This document shows, piece after piece, positions 16,909 to 24,627 of a stretch of DNA of 29,390 nucleotides; within the stretch, counting starts at the first letter, position 1; each line of letters starts with the position of its first letter. The position numbers and the translations under genes were made by a program. The stretch covers positions 1 through 29,390 of the forward strand of contig JAIFMA010000013.1 in NCBI GenBank assembly GCA_020048795.1. Reading direction: 5' to 3'. The DNA is from Rhodoferax sp. (lineage in GTDB: Bacteria; Pseudomonadota; Gammaproteobacteria; Burkholderiales; Burkholderiaceae_C). Under the pieces are notes generated by a model, which did no database searches, had not been told where the DNA came from, and worked only from the letters and a program-made list of their open reading frames with translations.

Positions 16909-17536
16909 GTGGCAGTCCGTTGCTGATGGGGCGATGTGCTGGCAACTTAGGGACACCCCACATATTCTCACTGCTGGGTCAACCGGTCCTGTTGACACGA
17001 CATCGCCGTGGCAGGTTTGAAAAAAAACACTGAACCAAAACGGCCGAGAACGCTATAAATGTCATCTAATCGACACGTGAGAACTATTCAAGGGTTGGCA
17101 ATCTGAATCTCACCGAAGCCGTAAATCCATCAGGAAAACGCCTGCCAACTGGACCACTAAGAGTCGTGCCGTAGATGGCCCTGTCGTCAGGCACATTTTG
17201 GTGGTGGCTCGCCATGAATCACGCGGTAGCGACTGGCTTTGAGGCGGTTGAATGGCTTAAGCTGTCACACAAAAGTTTCATACTTCAGATGTTCGGCCCT
17301 CTTCTGTGAAAACCACTAGAAATGACGTAGAAAACTTATGCGTACTGGCTTATCCGTTATCCGTTCCACTTTTGGTGAAACTGACAGAGTGAGTCATGGC
17401 AAGCCAGTCAGATTTTCGGTCTTCTTTATATTTAAAAATGCTGGTTTGATTGATTTGCCTGGATAAAAATAACATAAAGTTAATTCGATAAAATATGTAA
17501 ATTTATTATTTATTATTTAAACCCGAAAGAGTCAAT
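16909..17536. other. Intergenic region without a recognisable gene; AT-rich at its right end
   Basis: I see no convincing coding region on either strand over about 630 bases. The first half has ordinary composition. The stretch 17425-17520 is strongly AT-rich, with runs such as TTTATTATTTATTATTTAA just before the M91 peptidase gene, and probably holds that gene's promoter. The change of composition is consistent with an acquired segment beginning here. No tRNA, direct repeats or insertion-sequence ends could be identified by eye. Confidence 0.6.
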
Positions 17537-18154
17537 ATGGCAAAAATACTTTGGAATATTAATTATCCTGGAATTTATATCCGAACAAACGTGTGGGGAA
17601 AACATTCTTCATTTTTTCACACGACAGCGACAGCACTGAACACGATCAGTTCCAAACCAGTCGGCAAAGGTCTGCTGCGCAGCATTGCTTCGATCTCTGC
17701 AATGCGTGATGGCGCGTTAAGAGTCACAATTACCGCCAAGAAAGGGGGCGGCAGTTCGGAATCTCCAGAGGATTCGAACAAAAGTTTGGCTATCAAACAA
17801 TCCGGCAATAACTTCATGAAGTACACAGCCGGCGAAGGAACTTCCTGCACAGTCAATTGGGATTACAACAAACTTGTGTGCGACGGGGTACAAAGGCCAC
17901 CATTCATTGCCTTGGCACATGAACTGATCCATGCGCTGCACGACATTCACGGCGCGTCATACAGGGCTTACAGCGGGAAATTAAAGGATAACTCGGGCGC
18001 AGCAGAAGAAGAGGCACGAACCGTTGGCCTTGGACCCCATGTCGATGAACCGATCACCGAAAACAAAATCCGAGCAGAACACAATCTGGCGCTGCGGCCA
18101 TCCTACAGCGGGCATTACTTTACCAATGTCACAAACTCTTGGGATGACGCATGA
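17537..18154 (+). CDS. M91 family zinc metallopeptidase, type III effector-like (NleD/HopH1/XopG)
   Basis: The 205-residue protein carries a zinc protease motif ALAHELIHALHD with HELIH at 128-132, followed by an acidic segment GAAEEEARTVGLG (155-166) that probably gives the third zinc ligand, and then ITENKIRAEHNLALRPSY (173-190). This arrangement matches my memory of the M91 family, whose known members (E. coli NleD, Pseudomonas HopH1, Xanthomonas XopG) are small secreted effectors; NleD cleaves JNK and p38 kinases. There is no Sec signal peptide, as expected for type III or other specialised export, but no secretion genes lie in the window. The upstream DNA is AT-rich, unlike its neighbours, suggesting transfer. 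The target is unknown. Confidence 0.8.
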   Translation: MAKILWNINYPGIYIRTNVWGKHSSFFHTTATALNTISSKPVGKGLLRSIASISAMRDGALRVTITAKKGGGSSESPEDSNKSLAIKQSGNNFMKYTAGEGTSCTVNWDYNKLVCDGVQRPPFIALAHELIHALHDIHGASYRAYSGKLKDNSGAAEEEARTVGLGPHVDEPITENKIRAEHNLALRPSYSGHYFTNVTNSWDDA

Positions 18155-18291
18155 GAGACGCGGACTGCAATTGAAAACGGCGGATGGGTGAGTTATCTTA
18201 AAGGTTAACAAGCTGGCTATCAGCAATGGGTCTCTTGCTGACCCTGGGATGCAGGATACTGACCCCCTCGCTGGTCAAACCAATCTTCTCC

Positions 18292-18843
18292 ATGAACTTT
18301 TCCGATGTCATCAAATCACTGAATCAAGCCTCGGCTTTCGATCTGTACAGAATGCGTGCCGCCATTGACCGAGTGCTGGACGACCCCAAATGGCTCCAAC
18401 CGATCCAGGCCAGAATCCAGGTCGGACAAGAGGTGAGGTATTTCGATATTCAAGGCAATGCACTCAAACGAGGCAAAGTCGTTGAGTTACGTCGTAAACA
18501 AGTTGTCTTACTTGACTTGGACGAGGGCAAGACTTGGGTCATGTCCTATGCTGCCATCAACCTCGACGGTGCCGATGTTCAGATCCGCGAACACAAATCC
18601 CAGGGGCTGGGTCGCAATGAGGTCGCTATTGGCGAAACCGTTGGTTTTCTTGACCGTGACCAGCATCAGAGAACTGGGAAGGTCATTCGCCTGAACGACA
18701 AGACGGTGACGCTGCAATGCGGTAGTTCACAGTGGCGGGTGGCTTACAGCTACTTGCACAGGGTGGTTGACTCGGATGGCTTGGCGCACGATGTGATTGA
18801 GATCGGCGGCCAATGGACGACAGCAGATGCCCAATTGAAGTGA
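18292..18843 (+). CDS. Hypothetical protein with two tandem SH3-like modules
   Basis: The ATG at 18292 gives 183 residues; an upstream start at 18226 adds 22 residues that look untranslated. After a helical N-terminus (MNFSDVIKSLNQASAFDLYRM region, 1-35) the protein consists of two related units of about 50 residues: 42-93 and 112-160. Both follow the pattern V/I-G-x-x-V-x-F/Y-x-D, then GKV-x-x-L, then K-x-V-x-L, then W-x-V-x-Y, as in small beta-barrel (KOW/SH3-like) folds. I do not recognise the family. Such barrels often bind nucleic acid or ribosomes, but that is inference only. No operon partner is evident. Confidence 0.7.
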   Translation: MNFSDVIKSLNQASAFDLYRMRAAIDRVLDDPKWLQPIQARIQVGQEVRYFDIQGNALKRGKVVELRRKQVVLLDLDEGKTWVMSYAAINLDGADVQIREHKSQGLGRNEVAIGETVGFLDRDQHQRTGKVIRLNDKTVTLQCGSSQWRVAYSYLHRVVDSDGLAHDVIEIGGQWTTADAQLK

Positions 18844-18867
18844 GCTTGCCAATCCAGTGCAAGCAGG

Positions 18868-19173
18868 CTACGCCGTAGCCGTGTGAACGTAATCATTCCA
18901 AGGCAACACATGGCAGCCGGAATCAGCTTTATCGTTAGGTGACTTACGCTGTGTGGCCGCAAAGGCTGGTGGAGGTGTGAACTTCGGTTTTGCCGGTTTT
19001 GCAGCGCCGCCAGGCACATCCATTGCAGTCTCCATATTCGGAATCCATCGCTTAAATGGCGTGAAATCGGCCACATCGACGATGCACCAGCACTTCTTGG
19101 TGGCATCCCAACGTGCTCCCAGTGCTTTGACAGCGTCTTTTTCTGCGAAGGGGGTGACCAGATTGATTCTCAT
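18868..19173 (-). CDS. DUF5710 domain-containing protein
   Basis: The 101-residue product opens with MRINLVTPFAEKDAVKALGARWDATKKCWCI, the compact DUF5710 pattern (IxLxVPFxEKDxAKxLGARWDxxxKxWYV) often found appended to primase-like and plasmid or phage DNA-processing proteins. After the domain (1-45) comes a Pro/Ala/Lys-rich linker (KPAKPKFTPPPAF) and a short C-terminal stretch. The domain is thought to bind nucleic acid, but its role here is unknown. The ATG at 19173 is preferred over a GTG at 19197 because the domain begins there. It converges with the preceding gene with a 24-base gap. Confidence 0.75.
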   Translation of the reverse strand: MRINLVTPFAEKDAVKALGARWDATKKCWCIVDVADFTPFKRWIPNMETAMDVPGGAAKPAKPKFTPPPAFAATQRKSPNDKADSGCHVLPWNDYVHTATA

Positions 19174-19540
19174 GGAGGGAATTATCGATCTCAACACCGC
19201 TTATTAGCCAACGCTACCGATTGCCCTGCATCTGGTCCGACAGCAGCGTCACGAACCCTGGTTTGGCCGTCTGGACTGCCCGGATCAAATCAACTTCGTT
19301 GACATTGGACAATATGCAAATGAGCCAAACTTCTAGCATGAAGCCGTGGGTGCCTTGCCTACTGTTCGTGTTGAAGGAGAGGGTCATGCTAATTTGCACT
19401 GGTTGTTTCATCAAAAAAATGCTTCCCGCAATTTCACGACTTGCCGGAGTGGGGGTGCCGTTTGCGCAAAACAGTCCGCCTTCGTTTGTTGCTTCGCTGG
19501 CCGTTGGCAGTCGTAACCAGATTTGAATGATGGAGGTTCC
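19174..19540. other. Region without a confident gene
   Basis: A minus-strand open frame at 19214-19414 (start TTG or ATG; contains VNEVDLIRAVQTAKPGFVTLLSD) ends 40 bases before the DUF5710 start and could be a small co-transcribed gene or a remnant; a plus-strand frame covers the same bases and looks less protein-like. Neither matches a family I know. The right end, 19530-19540, holds the GGAGG ribosome site of the next gene. Confidence 0.35.
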
Positions 19541-20878
19541 ATGAAATCTGTTCTCAAAGTGAATCCAGGTTCGTTCAAGCGCTGTTTGAGCTATTTACTG
19601 AACTGGCTGATCACCGTCATAGGCTTGTTTGCTGCTGCTCCTGCTTTTGCCCAGAGCTACACCGTGCAGGCGTCCATTGATCCGGCATGTAATCCGCACA
19701 ATGAGCGCTTTGTGGTGCCAGCGGGGCAGATAGCCCAAGGGTTTACTTTTGATCAATTTAAGGCAGGGATTCGCTGCACTACCCGCACGCAGATCCATGA
19801 CCAGGCTTGGGGAATCAGCAGCGACGATCGTCGCAGCGGCAACGTATATTACTTTAACCGCAACGGAAACGGCTCGATCTACAGCCTTGTGAATAACCAA
19901 ACAACGTCGTTGCCGCTTACGCAACTGGCGCTACCGCCCGGCACTTACTACGCGCATGTCGATGGGGGCATCAATGCCAATGTCAGGATTCATTACCGTC
20001 TAGTAGCGGCAGCCGCTCCCGTTGCCGTGCCTGCCGTATTTCCGACCGGGACAATTTGGCGGTTCGGCCGTGCCGATGGCACAGTACTGGCAGCACGCAT
20101 CCAGTTGTTGCCCAACGGGCGAATCCAGGGTTATTCCAACCCCAATGAAGATCATTGGGGGCTGGAAGGCGCAAAGGTGGTTTTCTACAACGCGTCCAAT
20201 CAGGCCATCACCCGTTTTCTGTCGAGTGGCCGACAAGGTGGTGGGATGGTGCTGAGCGGGCCGTTTCTTCCCAATCCTGCAATTACCCATGTGCTGACCG
20301 AAGTCGCTGCTGTCAATCCGCCTGCGGTGTCAGGAGTTCAAGTTGGTTCCTGGATATATGTTGGCATTGGCGATTGTCCTGGCAATGACATTGCGGGCGG
20401 ATCCCTGGGCATGTTGCCGAATCCGCAGGTTTGCGACAGCCCACACGCTGGCTTGGCTGCGGTCTGCTGGGACAATGCCACCCCACGTGTGATGTCTCCA
20501 CCCGGCTGTACCGTCAAGAGTGTTCGCGCTGAGAACTGCACAGGAGGAGCCAACCCCGGTCGTATGTACCGCTGCCATACTGACGTTGCGGGCATTGCAC
20601 CGCCGCAAGAAACTGTTGTCGTCAGTCCCGGTGTGTCGGTAGGCTCCATGGAGGCCAATACCGACATGATGGGTTATGACATTCGAAGCCTGGATCTACC
20701 CCTGGCCGATCCGGCTGCGTGCCAAGCAGAGTGTCTTCAAACACAGAACTGCAGGGCTTGGACGTATGTCAAGCCGAACACAAAACAGGGCGGACAGCCT
20801 AGATGTTGGCTAAAAAATCCTGTGCCTGGCAAAGTTCCTGACCCCTGCTGCGTGTCCGGCGTAGTGAGTCGACCGTAG
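19541..20878 (+). CDS. Secreted PAN/apple-domain protein
   Basis: The ATG at 19541 has GGAGG 8 bases upstream and gives 445 residues. A Sec signal peptide is clear (basic start, hydrophobic LITVIGLFAAAP, cleavage after AFA near residue 38). The middle is rich in Asn/Gly and beta-type segments, with a repeat-free region resembling lipocalin- or carbohydrate-binding folds (TIWRFGRADGTVLAARIQLLPNGRIQGY region, about 170-200). A cysteine-rich stretch follows. The last ~75 residues form a PAN/apple module: YDIRSLDLPLADPAACQAEC, CRAWTYVKP, RCWLKNPVP, DPCCVSGV. Such modules bind proteins or sugars outside the cell. Function is unknown; export to periplasm or medium is inferred. Confidence 0.8.
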   Translation: MKSVLKVNPGSFKRCLSYLLNWLITVIGLFAAAPAFAQSYTVQASIDPACNPHNERFVVPAGQIAQGFTFDQFKAGIRCTTRTQIHDQAWGISSDDRRSGNVYYFNRNGNGSIYSLVNNQTTSLPLTQLALPPGTYYAHVDGGINANVRIHYRLVAAAAPVAVPAVFPTGTIWRFGRADGTVLAARIQLLPNGRIQGYSNPNEDHWGLEGAKVVFYNASNQAITRFLSSGRQGGGMVLSGPFLPNPAITHVLTEVAAVNPPAVSGVQVGSWIYVGIGDCPGNDIAGGSLGMLPNPQVCDSPHAGLAAVCWDNATPRVMSPPGCTVKSVRAENCTGGANPGRMYRCHTDVAGIAPPQETVVVSPGVSVGSMEANTDMMGYDIRSLDLPLADPAACQAECLQTQNCRAWTYVKPNTKQGGQPRCWLKNPVPGKVPDPCCVSGVVSRP

Positions 20879-20881
20879 CAC

Positions 20882-21234
20882 CAGCCAGGCCACGGATCGC
20901 GCTGTGAATGAATTTCTCGTCAAGAATCGGGCGTGACTGGGCGCCACCGGATTGTCTGTATTCGCAAGGTATGAGGAAGGCGATAAGGCGATTGAAGTGC
21001 GATCGTTCGCACCCTCGTGTGGCATCAATGAAGATCCAGTATGTGGCAGCGGAAACGGCAGCATTGCCGTATTTCTTCGCGAGCGAGGCCTGATCCCTGC
21101 AATTGGCAAGAGTTACCTGGCCGCGCAGGGGCAATGCGTTGAGAGATGGTCGAGTGATGGTTCGCGTGGACGACGGTGGCATCACGGTTGGTGGAAACTG
21201 TGTAACTTGCGTTGCGGGAACACTCAATCTCTGA
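20882..21234 (+). pseudogene. phzF-family (phenazine biosynthesis-like isomerase) remnant, C-terminal part only
   Basis: The C-terminal third of a PhzF/epimerase-like protein can be followed through two lesions. From about 20884 the frame reads DRAVNEFLVKNRA, meets a TGA at 20934-20936, and continues in the same frame as LGATGLSVFARYEEG, IEVRSFAPSCGINEDPVCGSGNGSIAVFL and YLAAQGQC. Near 21140-21146 the coding sense shifts to another frame, RDGRVMVRVDDGGITVGGNCVTCVAGTLNL, ending at TGA 21232-21234. The SFAP...EDPVCGSGNG segment is the family hallmark. The N-terminal two thirds is absent; the PAN-domain gene ends at 20878, so the junction is abrupt. Confidence 0.75.
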
Positions 21235-21253
21235 GCTAGAAATGAAACATAGG

Positions 21254-21463
21254 CTACAGGCCAATTTGACATATTAATGCCACGAACTTGGCATGATTCA
21301 TGTCATCGCCATCCGTTAAACGCCCGTTGACGTACAGCTTGCGGTATTCAAGCTGCTCTTGCGCACCCTCTATGGCATCGGCGTAGCAGCCAGACAGGGT
21401 GGCCCCGATTTCTGGTACTTCAGCATGAGGGGTCGCCCTGTCCAGTTGCCGAGCAGCACCCAC
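21254..21463 (-). CDS. Possible small hypothetical protein or gene remnant
   Basis: A 69-codon minus-strand frame begins at a GTG and ends in EYRKLYVNGRLTDGDDMNHAK and then FVALICQIGL. The amino-acid composition of the C-terminal half looks protein-like, but there is no ribosome site I can defend and no family I recognise. It lies between the phzF remnant and the DUF482 gene and could be the end of a decayed gene. Confidence 0.3.
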   Translation of the reverse strand: MGAARQLDRATPHAEVPEIGATLSGCYADAIEGAQEQLEYRKLYVNGRLTDGDDMNHAKFVALICQIGL

Positions 21464-21484
21464 AGTCGTCCAAGCCGCGAAACT

Positions 21485-22708
21485 TCATGGGGTGGTCTGC
21501 GCTTTGAACGGACTATGCCGCTCCAGTTCATCCACGTAGCGGCTGATCCCTTCGCGCTCTTGCGTCAAAAAGTTGTTCACCGCGGAAAAAAACTGCGGAT
21601 GCGCCAGCCAGTGGGCGCTGGTGGTGGTGACGGGCAACAGGGCGCGCGCCAATTTGTGTTCGCCCTGGGCACCGCCTTCAAAGCGCTGATAGCCGTTGGT
21701 GATGCACCAGGCCAGCGGTTGGTAGTAACAGGCTTCAAAGTGCAGGCAGTCCACCCGCTTGAGCGCACCCCAATAGCGGCCATAGGCCACCTTGAACGAA
21801 TTTTTTAAATCTTTTTGATGTCCAGCGCTTATGCAGCTTGCGTTGATAGCTACTAAACTTGAAGCAATTGGCTGACCCTGTTGAAGGGCGATAAACAGCA
21901 GCCAGTCCTCCTGCATCTGGTCGGCCATGCGGGCAAAGAAGGCGTGGTTGAAATAGGGTGGGTTGCCATGCTCCAGGTAGGTACGTTCGTAGCAGTGAAA
22001 GAAGAAATTCCAGTCATCGGTGTTGATCTCGTTGCCCTGCAGCACCCGAAAGCTCACGCCTGCCTCGGCCACCTTGCGCCGCTCTTGGCGGATTTTCTTG
22101 CGTTTGTCTTGCGACAGGGTGGCCAGAAAACCGTCAAAACTGGCGTAACCCGGCTCGGTATTGGTCCAATGGAACTGTACGGTATGGCGCAGCAACATGC
22201 CGGCCTGTTGAAAGGCGGCAATGTCCTCGTCGCTGGCAAACAGGTTGTGCAGGCCGGTGAGTTGCTGCTGCCCGCACCAGTCAATCAGCACATTGGCGAG
22301 CATCTGGCGCTCTGGCTGCGATGTGGCCAGCAGCCGGGTGCCTGGCACGGGAATGAAGGGCACGGCGCAAACCGCCTTGGGGTGGTAGGCCAGCCCGTGC
22401 TGCGAGTAGGCGCGGGCCCAGCCCCAGTCAAAGACAAATTCACCTTGGGAATGTGATTTGAGGTAAATCACGCAGGCCGCCCGCAACTTGCCCAGGCGCT
22501 CCAGCAGAAAAAATCTCGGTGTCCAGCCGGTATCGGCGGTTGCGCAACCGCTGGTATGCAGGGCACTGAGGAACTCATGGCGCATGAAGGGTGTCGGCAG
22601 GCTTTGGGCATACAACAGCCGGTTCCAGGCACTGGCATCCACATCCAGCGGCGAATCAAGCACCCGAATGACATAATCGTCTGCGTTCAAAGCGGTCTGT
22701 TGTTCCAT
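21485..22708 (-). CDS. DUF482/COG3146 GNAT-like protein (peptidoglycan-biosynthesis/recognition type), with in-frame insert
   Basis: The 407-residue protein matches the COG3146 (DUF482) family, related to GNAT/FemAB acyltransferases: TPFMRHEFLSALHTSGCA (39-56), YLKSHSQGEFVFDWGWA (82-98), LRHTVQFHWTN (173-183), LSQDKRKKIRQERRKV (198-213), FFHCYERTYLEHGNPPYF, and YGRYWG ... DCLHFEACYYQPLAWCI and GYQRFEGGAQGEHKLARALLPV. The biochemical role is not established. Between IASSLVAI and YGRYWG, normally nearly adjacent, about 18 additional residues (around 290-307) come from a dispersed palindromic repeat; the frame is intact. It is divergent from nadE, with about 165 bases between the starts. Confidence 0.88.
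   Translation of the reverse strand: MEQQTALNADDYVIRVLDSPLDVDASAWNRLLYAQSLPTPFMRHEFLSALHTSGCATADTGWTPRFFLLERLGKLRAACVIYLKSHSQGEFVFDWGWARAYSQHGLAYHPKAVCAVPFIPVPGTRLLATSQPERQMLANVLIDWCGQQQLTGLHNLFASDEDIAAFQQAGMLLRHTVQFHWTNTEPGYASFDGFLATLSQDKRKKIRQERRKVAEAGVSFRVLQGNEINTDDWNFFFHCYERTYLEHGNPPYFNHAFFARMADQMQEDWLLFIALQQGQPIASSLVAINASCISAGHQKDLKNSFKVAYGRYWGALKRVDCLHFEACYYQPLAWCITNGYQRFEGGAQGEHKLARALLPVTTTSAHWLAHPQFFSAVNNFLTQEREGISRYVDELERHSPFKAQTTP
21801..21865 (-). repeat. Dispersed imperfect-palindrome repeat, copy C (inside the DUF482 gene)
   Basis: On the minus strand GTAGCTATCAACGCAAGC is followed by TGCATAAG and CGCTGGACATCAAAAAG. It lies in the same orientation and reading phase, relative to its host gene, as copy E in the methyltransferase. 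The 18 codons of each align without gaps, sharing V-A at 1-2, A at 5, A-G at 10-11, Q-K at 13-14 and K at 17. Confidence 0.8.
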
Positions 22709-22873
22709 TATTTGTCGCTTCTCAATAAGTCATGACGGAATCGTTCCATTTTGCGAGTTTCGTAACGGGTTAATGGGAAGTTTCCACTATTTTTCCTGAC
22801 AAATGCGCTTGGAGCCTTGTTGCGTGCGGTCCTTGTGGGGCCGCTGAGTCGTCACCATATTTCAATACCTTTC

Positions 22874-24550
22874 ATGTCACTCAAACTCTGTATCGCCCAA
22901 CTCAACCTGGTGGTGGGCGATCTGCCGGGCAACGCGCAAAAAATCATTCACGCGGCCACTGCAGCCTATCAGCACGGTGCCCGGCTGGTGCTGACCCCTG
23001 AGTTGTCGATCTGCGGTTACGCCGCCGAAGACCTGTTTTTGCGCCCGGCGTTCATTGCTGCCTGTGATGATGCCGTGAAAGCGCTGGCGCTCGCACTGGC
23101 ACACCTGAAAGACCTTTGTCTGGTGGTCGGTCACCCCACGGGTGGCGACAGCCGGACCCGCTCGGTGGCGGTGCCCGAGCGCTTTAACGCCGCCAGCGTG
23201 TTGCGCGAAGGACAGGTTATTGCCAGCTACGCCAAGCGGGAACTGCCGAACTACCAAGTGTTTGATGAGCGACGTTATTTCACACCAGGCAAAGAGGTAT
23301 GCGTGTTTGAGGCCGGCGAGCCGGGCCACCGCGTAAAAGTAGGTCTGCTGATTTGTGAGGATGCCTGGTTTGAAGCGCCTGCTCGCCTGACCCGCGAGGC
23401 CGGTGCCGAGCTGCTGGCGGTGATCAACGCATCGCCGTTTCATATTGGCAAAGGCAACGAGCGCGAACTGATGATGCGTGAGCGGGTGCTGCAATGCGGC
23501 TTGCCACTGGTCTATGCGCACCTGGTCGGCGGGCAGGACGAGGTGGTGTTTGAGGGCCATTCGTTTGCGCTCAACGCCGATGGCGCGCTTGCCGGGCGCG
23601 CCCCGAGTTTTATAGAAAATAGCCTCCTGGTGCAGACCAGTCGTGCGCAGTCAGCTATAAAATTGGAAGCAATTATCGCACCTGAACGTACCCCGGAGGC
23701 AGATCTGTGGGATGCCTTGGTGCTGGGTGTGCGCGACTACATCGGCAAGAACGGTTTTCCGTCGGTGTTGCTGGGCCTGTCAGGCGGCATCGACTCGGCG
23801 CTGGTGCTGGCGGTTGCGGTCGATGCGCTGGGCAAAGACCGGGTGCGTGCGCTGATGATGCCCTCGCCCTACACCGCAGACATCAGTTGGATTGACGCGC
23901 GCGACATGGCTGCCAGATTGGGCGTGCGTTATGACGAACTGTCGATCGTGCCAGAATTCGAAGCTTTCAAGGCCACGTTAAGCCAGGAGTTCAGCGGCTT
24001 GGCCGAGGACACCACCGAGGAAAACATCCAGGCCCGCATTCGCGGCACGCTGCTGATGGCACTCAGCAACAAATTTGGCAGCATTGTGCTGACCACTGGT
24101 AACAAGTCGGAGATGGCCACCGGCTACTGCACCCTATATGGTGACATGGCGGGCGGTTTTGCGGTCATCAAAGACCTGGCCAAGACCACCGTGTTCCAGT
24201 TGGCACGCTGGCGCAATGCCCACGATCCGTATGACACCGGCGCGCAGCCGATCCCCGAGCGTATCATCGCCCGGCCACCGAGCGCCGAGCTGCGTCCTGA
24301 CCAAACCGATCAGGACAGCCTGCCGCCCTACGAAGTGCTGGACGCGATTTTGCAGCGCTACATGGAAAACGATGAGAGCATTGAAGACATCATTGCCGCC
24401 GGTTTCGCCAGTGCCGATGTTGAGCGGGTGACGCGTCTGATCAAGATCAACGAATACAAACGCCGCCAGTCGCCGGTGGGCATCCGGGTCACGCACCGCA
24501 GTTTTGGAAAAGACTGGCGTTACCCGATTACCAACCGATTTAGGGCCTGA
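22874..24550 (+). CDS. nadE: Glutamine-dependent NAD+ synthetase (with in-frame insert in the interdomain linker)
   Basis: NadE amidates nicotinate adenine dinucleotide to NAD+, using ammonia from its own glutaminase domain. The ATG at 22874 (MSLKLCIAQLN) gives 558 residues; the upstream start at 22817 adds 19 unconserved residues. The nitrilase-type glutaminase domain holds the catalytic triad E43 (TPELSICGY), K121 (YAKRELPNY) and C161 (LLICEDAW). The ATP-pyrophosphatase domain has the P-loop GLSGGIDSAL (301-310), TTGNKSEMATGYCTLYGD and the C-terminal RQSPVGIRVT. Between the domains, residues about 246-268 are encoded by a dispersed repeat (SAIKLEAI at the end). glnB follows after 77 bases, a conserved betaproteobacterial pair. 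Confidence 0.97.
   Translation: MSLKLCIAQLNLVVGDLPGNAQKIIHAATAAYQHGARLVLTPELSICGYAAEDLFLRPAFIAACDDAVKALALALAHLKDLCLVVGHPTGGDSRTRSVAVPERFNAASVLREGQVIASYAKRELPNYQVFDERRYFTPGKEVCVFEAGEPGHRVKVGLLICEDAWFEAPARLTREAGAELLAVINASPFHIGKGNERELMMRERVLQCGLPLVYAHLVGGQDEVVFEGHSFALNADGALAGRAPSFIENSLLVQTSRAQSAIKLEAIIAPERTPEADLWDALVLGVRDYIGKNGFPSVLLGLSGGIDSALVLAVAVDALGKDRVRALMMPSPYTADISWIDARDMAARLGVRYDELSIVPEFEAFKATLSQEFSGLAEDTTEENIQARIRGTLLMALSNKFGSIVLTTGNKSEMATGYCTLYGDMAGGFAVIKDLAKTTVFQLARWRNAHDPYDTGAQPIPERIIARPPSAELRPDQTDQDSLPPYEVLDAILQRYMENDESIEDIIAAGFASADVERVTRLIKINEYKRRQSPVGIRVTHRSFGKDWRYPITNRFRA
23608..23670 (-). repeat. Dispersed imperfect-palindrome repeat, copy D (inside nadE)
   Basis: On the minus strand TAGCTG is followed by ACTGCGCACGACTGGTCTG and CACCAGGAGGCTATTTT, aligning without gaps to the other copies over about 40 positions. 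The ends form an inverted pair, TTTTATAG near 23608 and CTATAAAA near 23655. The element is antisense to nadE and makes up the extra linker between its two domains. Confidence 0.75.
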
Positions 24551-24627
24551 AAAGCGCTTTAACTCATGCACAATCGTGGTGCAGTCGCTCAAACCCCGGC
24601 GATAACATTTTTTGAATAAGGAAAACC

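Noticed and set aside
16940..17000. GGGACACCCCACATATTC as a possible insertion-sequence or transposase remnant
   Set aside because: It looked familiar, but no inverted partner, target duplication or coding remnant could be found.
17389..17520. Hrp box or complete plant-inducible promoter box upstream of the M91 gene
   Set aside because: Only one half (TTCGA) is present; the second half at the right distance is TATTA, not TTCG.
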